A program made the position numbers and the translations under genes. The notes beneath the pieces are model-generated. The model saw only the letters and a program-made list of their open reading frames with translations, did not search any database and had not been told where the DNA came from. A DNA stretch of 64,000 bases from Allacma fusca (taxonomy: Eukaryota; Arthropoda; Collembola; Symphypleona; Sminthuridae), in the NCBI GenBank assembly GCA_947179485.1, contig CAMXBY010000049.1, positions 1-64,000 on the forward strand, read 5' to 3'. Below, one piece after another: positions 34,064-44,007 of the stretch. How positions within the stretch are numbered: position 1 is the first letter of the stretch; each line of letters opens with the position of its first letter.

Positions 34064-35063
34064 CCCAGTCACTTCAAACTGTATGGGATTCCTATAGGAT
34101 GCAATTTCTGTAAGAAAATGTACCAGAAATCCCACAAGCCATATAGGATCTTATAGAAATCATTCAGCTCGTCAGAAACTGGCACGCGATTCTTATAAGA
34201 TATAGTACCATAGGAAGTTTTCAGAAAAATCCCATAAGCTGAGGGTACCATAGGAAGTTTTTAAAGAAATCCTATAAGTTGGGTGCCGCATATCCAGCAA
34301 GTTCGAGTTCTATAGGACATTTTCAGAAAAATCCTATGGTTTCGGGTACCATAGGACATTTTTAGAAAAATCCTGTACTTGCTTTGACAAGGATTCTGCG
34401 CTCCTCATCGTTTGTACAAGACATATATTATAACCGCCAAATTCGCCATACTTAATCAACAGCAGTTGTCATTCACGTGTTCTTTGGTTGTGATGAACAC
34501 CAAATCGACTTACCTGTTCTTTAGATTGTTTCAATTTTAACTTATAATTAGTAATAGTAAGACAAGCGGAAAATATAACCAGTGTGTGATTGTTATTGTT
34601 CTTTTTTTCAATTTATACGTGAAATTATTTACTTGTGGCTGCAATTTTATTTTCTAGTGTTACATGTTATTTCTACATAGAACTGCAGTGTAGGGTGTAT
34701 TACTATTGACAATTTGAGGAAATGTATATGTATGAAAACGTTAATGGCAGTTAGCTTAATTGTTTAGACAATTGTAAATATTTAGAATATTTACAATTGT
34801 CTAAAAATTAAGCTAACTGTAGTAAAGATGGTTATGTAGTTTTAATTTTGGAGGAAAATGGAGTAGAAGTAGAGAAGCGCATAAGATAATAATAAATTTT
34901 CAACTATAGGACAAGCTAGAGAAAATCCCATGCGAGGTTGGGATTAGTAACTATGGGATAGTATAGGATCCTGTAAGAAAATCGTTTGAGATATCGTCCG
35001 CAGATCTGATACTTTTATCCTATAGATTTTACATGTAGGATCCTATACATTTCGAGTGACTGG
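34064..35063. mobile_element. Inverted-repeat element with GGATCCTATAGG motif
   Basis: The left end CCCAGTCACTTCAAACTGTATGGGAT is the inverse of the right end around 35036-35063 (GTGACTGGG), imperfect over about 25 bp. Words CCTATAGGA, CCATAGGA and TCAGAAAAATCC recur through the left third and at the right end. It contains the long hairpin at 34749-34818. No coding capacity and no target duplication were found. Confidence 0.65.
34749..34818. repeat. 70-bp hairpin with a 33-bp near-perfect stem
   Basis: AGTTAGCTTAATTGTTTAGA... pairs with its reverse complement ending TTAAGCTAACT at 34818, with a one-base indel in the stem and a loop of about 3 bases at TAG. The stem is AT-rich. It lies within the element at 34064-35063. 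Confidence 0.9.
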
Positions 35064-35089
35064 GGTGATTTTCAGCTACATGAGGGAGT

Positions 35090-35375
35090 CTCAAGTAATT
35101 AAGACTTGACTAGCTTTTCCATGGAGTCATGCAAGTCAAGTCCTGTGTTTTCACAAGTTGCCCTAGTCTGTTCTAGTCAAGTCACATAATAGTAGCACCA
35201 TTCGTAGTCAAGTCACATAATAGTAGCACCATTCGTAGTCAAGTCACATAATAGTAGCACCATTCGTAGTCAAGTCAAGTCTATTCTTTTACGTCCATTT
35301 TCATTTTCCTTCGTAGTATAGTCACGTCTAGACTTTCCTAGTCAAGTCTGACTAGACTAGGACAGCAGTGGGTCA
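35090..35375. repeat. AGTCAAGTC repeat with a 31-bp tandem array
   Basis: AGTCAAGTCACATAATAG starts at 35175, 35206 and 35237, exactly 31 bp apart, and a partial fourth unit starts at 35268. On both sides GACTTGAC and CTAGTCAAG occur in both orientations. Probably another short motif-filled element, but its ends were not defined. Confidence 0.85.
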
Positions 35376-35386
35376 GTGTCAGTAAT

Positions 35387-35768
35387 TGTTGGAAATTGTA
35401 TGTTTCAAAGTTGTAAGTGTATGTAATATTATACATGGGGAGAGTAGCCGAGAAAAGTTACTCCGCTACTCCAGAAATGACTCGGCTTAGGAATGTCATA
35501 GTTGGTCATTCTATTGTTCTTGGTATGAATGAATGGTAGGAATGACTGGCTGGTGCGTTACTGCTAGGTCGGCACTCTAGAGTTACTTTTTTCTGTTAGT
35601 ATATAATAATGAAGCGTGTCTGAAAACTGGGTCCCCTGGAATGAATTAATTTAAGTTGTGTGTCACTGCTAATTCTGCATCTACTGCACTTTGTTTTGCG
35701 CACAATAAAATAAATCAAAAGAAAAAACTTAAACGAGTTCCTAATTTGTCCGGCATCACCAGTCCATA
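35387..35768 (+). mobile_element. Solo LTR, family L, copy 1
   Basis: Starts TGTTGGAAATTG and is similar over its full length to the inverted copy at 47911-48286. It has AGTATATAATAA (TATA-like, about 35598) and CACAATAAAATAAATC (polyadenylation-like, about 35701) in the right order for an LTR. The right terminus is degraded (TCCATA rather than CCAACA). No gag or pol genes adjoin it. Confidence 0.65.
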
Positions 35769-36236
35769 TCTGTGTAGGGTAGCTTTATAGTAAGTCCCAG
35801 CAGTTACCAAAATTCAAGTGTTATTTGTAACAGTAATATAGAGATTAAAATTTGAATTTGGGTATCTACTGCGCTTTCAAAGGTATTTTTTTCTAAACGC
35901 AGCGACCTCTCAGGAAGCTCCCTGGAAAGCCCATGACACTTCGCCACAAATAAGAGCCTGTGATATTTTATACTTATAAAAATGTGAAATTTGTGTATCT
36001 ACTAGCCTTTCAAAGATATTCTTCTTCTAAACAAATTACAACTTTGGAACTTCCTCCACCACTACATGAATAGTATTTGGCCAGCGGTATGAAATAAATG
36101 ACAAAAATCTACTAGAAGTTCTAAAACAATGGGAAGTAAATCCTCTCTTCTAAGTTGAAGGAGTGGATAGTCTTCAATATATTCAAATATTCGCGCGCTT
36201 TTATTATTGGTTGAGCCAGCAATAACTGGCTCAATA
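35769..36236. other. Dispersed repeat fragments
   Basis: 36015-36135 matches 3845-3970. 36135-36236 resembles 63860-63990 (shared TAAGTTGAARGAGTGG and GAGCCAGYAATAACTGGCT, the latter an imperfect palindrome). No gene. Confidence 0.5.
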
Positions 36237-37285
36237 AACAGCCACTCCGGAACGTCCAAAAAAGTGGGGGGGGACAACTTTTTTAAATTCGTTTCGGTTA
36301 CTTTGCTGTAAAAAGTATGTACGTATAATGTCACACATTATGTTTCGTTAGCTACCTTCTAAGCTTGCAAATTCTGGATCCTCCAATTTTTAAAGATTGT
36401 TTTGTTTTAAAAGAACCAGCTTCTGCAAAAGACACCGAATCAATCTCGTACATTAGAAACGATTCTTACAAACACTAGACACTAGCAAAATTTTATAGAT
36501 TTTAAATAGAGGTATCACAGAATCATCGCACTTATTGCGAACTAATTGCTGGAATGGTTCGATATGTTCTTTGATTGTTGTTCTGGGGGGTCATTCTCGA
36601 ACAGAATTTACGATATCGCAAGTTACGACTTCGTAAGAACTTACGACAGGTGTCGTACGATGCCTCTACGATTTTCAAGTTTTAATATTCTCAAAAACTA
36701 TCGCAAGCATATCGCAGCTACGATCACACTTACGAATCGTAAACGCCTTAATCTCATTTAACGGACGCTGTGATTGGCTGTCAAAATTTTTGAATCTTAA
36801 CCCATCCAAGAAGCCATAAAATTCTTCCCATTTGTTCTTTTCTATCAGTTTTACGTATTGATTTTCTCTACAAAACAATTTAACGTTAATTGTAAGGAGT
36901 GAAAATGACAAAAAATATAAAAATGAATTTATCAGAGCAGCCAAAATGCTCATCGAATTGGAGTGAGGGAGAGCTTGATGCTTTCATCACCAGTGTGATT
37001 TCGAAATATTCGAAACTTTTTGGAAAGTTTTCAAATTCAATTCGTCATCAGACAAAAGAAGCACTGTGGGCTACAGAAACCGATATGGTCAGCATAACTC
37101 ATTTGGAATGACGTATTTAAGTCTTTTTCTCGCCGGAGTTGAAAACTACACATTTCTAATTTTAAAATTTCGACTTTAGGAAATCTATAGTGCATAATTA
37201 GTCCTTGGTCATCAAAAACTTCCAATGGATTAGTACGGTCAAGAAAAACTTGTCTTTTAAAAGCTCTTCGATTTTCCTCTTCCAG
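36237..37285 (+). repeat. Left arm of a large inverted duplication
   Basis: This 1049-bp arm is the reverse complement of 42956-44003 (1048 bp). Every open frame in one arm has an identical protein counterpart in the other wherever compared, so the arms are nearly identical. The arms are separated by about 5.67 kb. The boundaries fall inside transposon sequence on the inner side and about 25 bp beyond a GTGGGGGG terminus on the outer side, so the duplication is not simply two whole elements. Confidence 0.9.
36899..37111 (+). pseudogene. Myb/SANT-like protein fragment of Harbinger
   Basis: The 70-residue frame contains NWSEGELDAFITSVISKY and LFGKFSNSIRHQTKEALW, the pattern of the Myb/SANT-like DNA-binding protein that accompanies Harbinger transposases. 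Only the N-terminal domain is left. It converges on, and overlaps, the transposase fragment on the opposite strand. An identical copy lies at 43130-43342. Confidence 0.7.
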
Positions 37286-37303
37286 TACAGATAACAACTC
37301 CAT
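37037..37303 (-). pseudogene. HARBI1-like transposase N-terminal fragment
   Basis: The minus-strand frame includes RQVFLDRTNPLEVFDDQGLI, a hallmark of the N-terminal region of HARBI1-type transposases (RDRxNPLEVYDD). After about 45 residues the resemblance stops, and the catalytic DDE domain is absent. The second copy is 42893-43204 (+), identical over the shared part. Confidence 0.75.
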
Positions 37304-37573
37304 CGTTAAAATTAACCCTATGCCTTTAAGGCCTATGTAAAAAATAAAAATAAATAATTTTGTAATGACAGAACGGCTTTCAAGTGAACCCCGCCATATA
37401 AAAAATGCTTGATCGTAAGTACCTACGACTGCTTTTTAGTTGTCGTAAAGTTACGACAACTTTTGGGATTTTCTGAGAACTTGCGATTTTCAAAATGTTT
37501 TGAAAATCCCAACTATCGTAACTCGAGTATTGCGACTGAAGTTACGATCGTAAGTCTTTCGAGAATAACCCCC

Positions 37574-37776
37574 CTGGTCTGGTCTAAGCGTAGGAGCATT
37601 CCACCAGTCCTGTTCCACAATTTTGGTCCAAGGAACATTCTCCCGTAGTTTTACGGGTTTAGAAGTGCGTGTCCTGTTCCATCCGTTGAACCAGACCATT
37701 TGAACAACATTTGTGGTGAATTCTTTGAAGTAAATGTTTCACGAAACAACGTATATTAAATGGTAATAATAATTAA
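37574..37776. repeat. GGTCTGG-rich fragment
   Basis: GGTCTGGTCT at 37576 and ACCAGACCAT near 37700 resemble the termini of the element at 29079-29391. Confidence 0.4.
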
Positions 37777-39389
37777 CTAGCATGCAAGCCATCCACCAAG
37801 GTGGATGGGAAAACTGGGATTACAACAGTTTGTAAATCATTACAAATATTAAACTTAACAATTAGGGCGTTTTTACATATAAGGCTGTTCTTCATTTAAA
37901 CAAATGGAATGGATCCTTTAAACCTCTAATCCGTTTTGATTTGGAAAAATCTGTGAAAGCAGTTAACTTCGTCGCTTATTAATGGCTTTATATATCAATT
38001 TTTTCATTACTTTCCTTCAAAGGTAAGTTAAATTAATTTTTTTTAACGTATATTAATTTAAGTGGGGTCAACTCTGGTCCGACCAGGGTACACAAAAATA
38101 ACAAATGCCCTCAGAATCCATGCAAAAAGGCAGAAAGTATTTATTTGACTATTTATGTTATTCAAAGTTCCCCGTCACTGACCTACATAACCAATGTCTT
38201 CATATTCACTGTTTTACCTGCATTTCGTATATAGGTTTTTAAAGTAACGTTACTGTTGTATTGAGTTTATCTGTAGTCACAATTAAACATCGAATGGAAC
38301 TGGTAGTAGCTAGATAGAAACCTACTCTTAGTAATAATAACTATAAGCATCTTATTTATGTTAGCAACATTGCCACAGACTTTTGTCAAAATAGGATTAG
38401 CTGATCTTTAGAAACTGAAGCATGTCCTTTTACGTGAAGTCGTTACTCAAAGAATAAGTTTTAGAATAATTGTTCTCAAACTTTTCCGTGGCATAAATGT
38501 TTTTTGAAAATATTTAAATGCTGTTTAGTAAATAGGTGCTGTACATGGTACTTATAAAATGGTAGTTTTTTGAGCTAATTTAAGCTGAACGCCTGTTTGC
38601 AATTTGAAATTGCCCTTGTTTATATTCATTTTTTCTGGAACCCATTATTAAATTATAAGAATTGGCCACAAAATGTTGTCTATCAAAGTCCCTAATTTTT
38701 GACCACGAAAGTCATTTTTTTCGTAATCCAGAACGCTGTCGATGTATGATATCTACATCATTTTAATTAATTTTGTCTGACCTGTGTTGATGGACCCCAA
38801 TGTTACTCTTATACTCTACTTACTCTCATATCCAAAGTTAGAATTTAATCGTGGTAGTTAAAAGATGGTGAATGATCATATTAGCCAAACTGTACTAAAT
38901 CTTCAAAGGCGAGCACAATAAGCAAGTGGTAGTTGAGTCTAATTAACCATACACAATTCCAAGACGCAAGATAGTAACTAACTTGTTGGTAACTTTTTTA
39001 GCATGACATTATTTCTTTTCTCTGTTTTTAAATTTTTTCTTTGTAATCTAAAATGGCATTGTTTTGTTGTCTTGAACAGGGTTAAGTTGTAGTAACACTT
39101 GGTTACTATAACTTAAGTCTGTCCAAGTAAACAAAAAATAAATGTTGAAAAAGAATAGAAGTTCATTTTTTTTCATTCGTACAAAAAAGTGAATAAAAAA
39201 ATGAAAGTATTTTTTTCTTCTAAAAATAAAAATATTGTTATCAAGTTTTGAATATAAAAATTGAAGCATTTTTTTTCATGAATAAAAGAAACAAATGAAC
39301 CTCTATGCTTCAACATGTCATGTACATAAGTGACGACTGGCACCATCATCATCATCATCATCATCAAGACAATCACTTTCAGATTAGTA
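37777..39389 (-). mobile_element. Helitron-like element, copy 1 (tandem)
   Basis: On the minus strand the 3' end reads a 9-bp perfect hairpin (CCATCCACC..GGTGGATGG at 37789-37808), then about 8 bases, then CTAG followed by T. This is the canonical Helitron 3' terminus (hairpin plus CTRR, insertion before T). The other end (TACTAATYTGAAAG on the minus strand) lacks the usual 5' TC, so a Helentron/HINE-type relative is possible. A (CAT)n run lies near this end at 39343-39365. There are no Rep/helicase genes. Copy 2 follows directly. Confidence 0.65.
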
Positions 39390-40204
39390 CTAGCATGCAA
39401 GCCATCCACCAAGGTGGATGGGAAAACTGGGATTGCAATTATTTGTAAATCATAAAAAACATTTAATAATATATAATTATGCCGTTTTTACATAAAAGGC
39501 TGTTCTTCGTTTAAATAAATGCAGCGGATCCTTTAAATCTCCAACCCGTTTCGATTGGGTAAAATCTGTGACAGAAACCAACGTCGTCGCTTATTAATAT
39601 ATTCTTTTCATTACATACCTTGGAAAAAGCTAAAATCAAAAATTTAATTTTTATTTTTAAAAAACCTCCTTTAAGGGGGTCCACTCTGGACTGGTCAGGG
39701 TAAAACAAAAAACAAAGGCCCTCAGATTCCATGCAGAAATGCCTTTCTATTTATTTGACAATTTTATATTATTTTATATTTTATTTCAAGTGCCCTGTCA
39801 CTGACCTGCATAAGCAATGGCTTAATATTCACTGTTTTACCTACATTTCGTAGGTTTTTGAAATAACTTCATTGTTGTATTGGTTGTATCTGTAGTCACA
39901 AATAAACATCGCATGCAATTGGCGGCGTAGCTAGATATAAAACACTTAAGAAAACTAAACGCATCATACTTTGTTAGCAACATTTCCACAGACTTTGGTC
40001 AAAATAGGATTAGCTGTTTTTTAAAAACTGAAGCCTCTCCTTTTACTATTTTAGAATTGTTCTCAAACTTTTGAATAATGTTTGATTATTAGACGTGAAA
40101 CATTCAATCTTGGCTTACAAAAATTAATTATTTACCCATGGACCAGGAAAGGGTCTTGTATATATTATATTATATTAATTACTTGTATGTCTGACATGCG
40201 TTGG

Positions 40205-41604
40205 TCAATTTTCCTCATTACTCGAATTTTTCATGAAGTGAGTAAGTATTGTACCTAGTCGTACTCACATCGGCAAGTATGAGTAAGTAATAAGTAAGTA
40301 ATTTTATAAAGGTTCATGTTTAAGTAAGTAAAGAGTAAGTACGAACACTCATTCCCCAGTGCAATGTAAGTAATGAGTAAGTAAGACGAACTGCAAAGTA
40401 TCAAAAAGTAAGTATAGAGTAAGTGAACTCTTCTTTACTGGAGTAACTACCATAGAAAAAATGTTCTCCGCAAAGGTGGGCAAATGAAGCGCCTAAGCCT
40501 AAAGCCTGCCTATTTTCTTTCAAAAAATACTGCCACCTATATAGGCTAATAGGTTGTTTCAACGAAAAGAAGAGCCTTGATACCAAGGGTCAAGTACTCT
40601 CACTGCCTGCCTATTAGCCTATATCTGTCCTAGTGTGCATTTCTTGCCTGCCTATGTTTGCTGTATAGCTTCTGGCAGCGCTTTGCCAGCCTATATAGGC
40701 GATATAACTGTGAGTTTTAGATAGTGCAAGCCATATGCAATGTCACGTGCAATTGGAAACCAATGTATGGGTTTGATTAATTCTTTTGTAAACTACATAA
40801 TCCAGTGGGAATAAATACGGGGCCATTGTGCATGTACTGTGGAATACACGTTCATACACTCTGGTAATTACTGGTATCAAGTAATTCCCGCCTCATTCTC
40901 AGTCCGTCTCTGCAAACGTTTTCCCAAAGATCTTGTAATCCTGTCCTAAATAATTCGTGCTTTGAGAATATTCCGCTTGCCACTAATGCCTAGCCTTTAC
41001 TTGAACGAACTTGTAGCCTGCCTGAATAGCCCTGTCCCTTGTTCGGAAATATCTGAATAGCCTAGATTTTCCCTAAGCCTACATTGTAGTGGTGATTGCC
41101 CAGCCTAGAACCTCGCCTAGATTTATATCCCAACTTGCAGCATCCTAGAGCCTTAGCCTATTATAGGGCCTAGAATCTAGGCAGGCGCCCATGTTTGGTT
41201 CTCCGACAATATCCATGACTTATATATGGCTTATGGAGGCAGATAACACAGGCCATAGGCAAACAATGCCTTTAAATACTTGCGACGATGCATCTCGTTA
41301 GCATCAGTCGTTGACTACACTACCAAAGATGGCAGTGATGTGGATTATATTTCAAAATGAGTAAGTATTACTTGAGTACTATGCAGGCAAAAGTAAGTAA
41401 AGAGTAAGTAATATCAGCTTATTTTTGCGAATAAGTAAGTAAAGAGTAAGTATTACACTGCGACCCGAAATTTTGAGGGAGTAAAGAGTAAGTAAGATAG
41501 CCACCATGAAGCCCCTGAGTAATTAAAAAGTAAGTACTGGACATCATGAGAGACAAAATTATGAGTAAAGAGTAAGTACGGGTGTCTAACTGAGAGCACT
41601 GGGT
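40205..41604. mobile_element. AGTAAGTA-rich insertion
   Basis: Absent from copy 1 of the surrounding element, where the site reads TGTGTTGATGGACC. The outer parts consist of GAGTAAGTAA words (on the plus strand towards both ends). A hAT at 40471-41197 sits inside. Its own termini and target duplication could not be defined, because the flanks TTGG and TGGG are ambiguous. Confidence 0.55.
40471..41197. mobile_element. hAT-type non-autonomous element with GCCTA motif
   Basis: Begins CAAAGGTGGGCAAATG and ends GCGCCCATGTTTG, an imperfect inverted repeat. A perfect 8-bp duplication GTTCTCCG flanks it (40463-40470, 41198-41205). GCCTA, TAGGC and CCTGCCTA words recur throughout the 727 bp. No transposase. 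The terminus resembles that of the element at 4772. Confidence 0.9.
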
Positions 41605-42110
41605 GGACCCCAAAGTTACTCTTATATTCTACTTACTCTCCTACCCAAAGTTAAAATTTAATCGTGGTGGTTAAAAGATGATTAAACTGTACTAATATTC
41701 AAATGCGTACGACAATAAGCAAGTGGTAGTTGATTTGACACACATTACAATATGCAAGGTAGTTACTTGTTTAACATCACGGTACTTCTTTTCTCTCTGT
41801 TTTAATTTTTACTGCTTTGTAATCTAAAATAGTAATATTTTGTGTTGACTTGAACAGGATTAAGTGGCAGTAACACTTGGTTACTATAACTTTAGCACGT
41901 TAAAGTAAACAAAAAGAAATGTTAAAAAAGAATAGCGGTTCGTATTTCTTTCATTCGAGCAAAAATAATTAATGTTTTAAAATAAAAACCAAAGCAATTT
42001 TAAGAATGAAAAAAAATTAACCGCCATGCTTCAACATGTCACGTACATAAGTGACGACTGCCGTCATCATCATCATCATCATCATCAAGACGACGTCTTT
42101 CAAATTAGTA

Positions 42111-42889
42111 TATAGGATAAAGGATATCCAGAAATAAACTCCTTTGGTTAATAACAATTCTCTGTTGTGTTTTTTCAATATTATCAGCGCGAAAATATCT
42201 ATCGACTGCTCCGACCGAATTGTCCGTTATGCTCCTATTATAGGAATGGTATTAACTGTCTGGTCCGTTATTTCGGAACAGATTTATTGGTTTGGCATGA
42301 CTTTGGAACAAAGTGATTAGCAAAGGTTTCAAATTGTTCAAACTTTTGATCCAGACCAAAAAATTGGTCTGGTAAGGGGAGGTCAAAATGCTCAACAAAG
42401 TTAGCGGCAAACAATATTTCAAAAGGTCGATAATAGCTAAGAATGGCAGATAGAAATATATCCTGCAATTCCTTGGTGACCCGCGTTGCGTTGATTTCCT
42501 ATGCTGCTACTTAAATTATCACCTTATCACACAATTTCAGACCTGAAAGTTCATTGCAATACCGTCGTAAAATCACTTCAATAAGCTTTAAGCCATTATC
42601 AGGGATGAAAAGGGTCGCTTTAAAAATTCTTATTCGGACTGCAGTGTCATGACCCCAAACTTTCACAACTCAATTTGGGTAGTTACCTAGATGAACCAAT
42701 CTCCACAAGTATGGATATTCCAGAATGAAAAGGATACTTTGCAATACGGTGTACACATTTTTGTTTAAAAGAAATAGATTGTTCCCAGATTTTTAAATAC
42801 AAATAGTAATTTGTGCTAGATTTAAAAAAAAAATACATTATTGCATTCTTAACAGCAAAAAAGCAGGAAATGGCTTATTTGATTCTTGA
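42111..42889. other. Intergenic sequence with a GGTCTGG cluster
   Basis: 42255-42380 holds GTCTGGTCC, CCAGACC and GGTCTGG in both orientations. The remainder is unremarkable and no gene is seen. Confidence 0.4.
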
Positions 42890-43979
42890 AAAGTGGGGGG
42901 GACATTGTCCCTCCCAAACAACGTCAGGGAGGGACAGGCTATACTACTGTCCCCCCTGGGAGAGGAAAATCGAAGAGCTTTTAAAAGACAAGTTTTTCTT
43001 GACCGTACTAATCCATTGGAAGTTTTTGATGACCAAGGACTAATTATGCACTATAGATTTCCTAAAGTCGAAATTTTAAAATTAGAAATGTGTAGTTTTC
43101 AACTCCGGCGAGAAAAAGACTTAAATACGTCATTCCAAATGAGTTATGCTGACCATATCGGTTTCTGTAGCCCACAGTGCTTCTTTTGTCTGATGACGAA
43201 TTGAATTTGAAAACTTTCCAAAAAGTTTCGAATATTTCGAAATCACACTGGTGATGAAAGCATCAAGCTCTCCCTCACTCCAATTCGATGAGCATTTTGG
43301 CTGCTCTGATAAATTCATTTTTATATTTTTTGTCATTTTCACTCCTTACAATTAACGTTAAATTGTTTTGTAGAGAAAATCAATACGTAAAACTGATAGA
43401 AAAGAACAAATGGGAAGAATTTTATGGCTTCTTGGATGGGTTAAGATTCAAAAATTTTGACAGCCAATCACAGCGTCCGTTAAATGAGATTAAGGCGTTT
43501 ACGATTCGTAAGTGTGATCGTAGCTGCGATATGCTTGCGATAGTTTTTGAGAATATTAAAACTTGAAAATCGTAGAGGCATCGTACGACACCTGTCGTAA
43601 GTTCTTACGAAGTCGTAACTTGCGATATCGTAAATTCTGTTCGAGAATGACCCCCCAGAACAACAATCAAAGAACATATCGAACCATTCCAGCAATTAGT
43701 TCGCAATAAGTGCGATGATTCTGTGATACCTCTATTTAAAATCTATAAAATTTTGCTAGTGTCTAGTGTTTGTAAGAATCGTTTCTAATGTACGAGATTG
43801 ATTCGGTGTCTTTTGCAGAAGCTGGTTCTTTTAAAACAAAACAATCTTTAAAAATTGGAGGATCCAGAATTTGCAAGCTTAGAAGGTAGCTAACGAAACA
43901 TAATGTGTGACATTATACGTACATACTTTTTACAGCAAAGTAACCGAAACGAATTTAAAAAAGTTGTCCCCCCCACTTT
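42890..43979. mobile_element. Inverted-repeat element carrying HARBI1-like and Myb-like fragments
   Basis: A perfect 15-bp inverted repeat AAAGTGGGGGGGACA lies at 42890-42904 and 43965-43979. The HARBI1-like frame (42893-43204, +) starts beside the left end, and the Myb-like fragment (43130-43342, -) follows. Most of it (42956-43979) is the right arm of the large inverted duplication. A second palindrome GTCCCTCCC/GGGAGGGAC lies at about 42907-42935. Confidence 0.65.
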
Positions 43980-44003
43980 TTTGGACGTTCCGGAGTGGCT
44001 GTT
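42956..44003 (-). repeat. Right arm of the large inverted duplication
   Basis: Reverse complement of 36237-37285. Homology ends at GGCTGTT on the outer side and at CTGGGAGAGG on the inner side. It contains identical copies of all short frames in the left arm. A diverged third copy of part of it lies at 48395-48580. Confidence 0.9.
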
Positions 44004-44007
44004 CAAG

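Larger units (their letters stand above)
36586..37573. mobile_element. Harbinger-like non-autonomous element
   Basis: The left end GGGGGTCATTCTCGAA and right end TTCGAGAATAACCCCC form a terminal inverted repeat with one mismatch. A 3-bp direct repeat CTG flanks it (36583-36585, 37574-37576); 3-bp duplications are usual for PIF/Harbinger. Subterminal TTACGA and TCGTAA words are abundant. Inside are remnants of both Harbinger genes (36899-37111 and 37037-37303). Decayed relatives of the right end occur near 6813-6840 and 50977-51003. Confidence 0.8.
39390..42110 (-). mobile_element. Helitron-like element, copy 2 (tandem, with nested insertions)
   Basis: It starts with the same CTAGCATGCAAGCC, has the same hairpin (39402-39421), and ends with the same (CAT)n and AAATTAGTA block. 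It abuts copy 1 head-to-tail without spacer. Similarity to copy 1 is broken from about 40205 to 41604 by an AGTAAGTA-rich insertion. Head-to-tail arrays are known for Helitrons. Confidence 0.65.
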
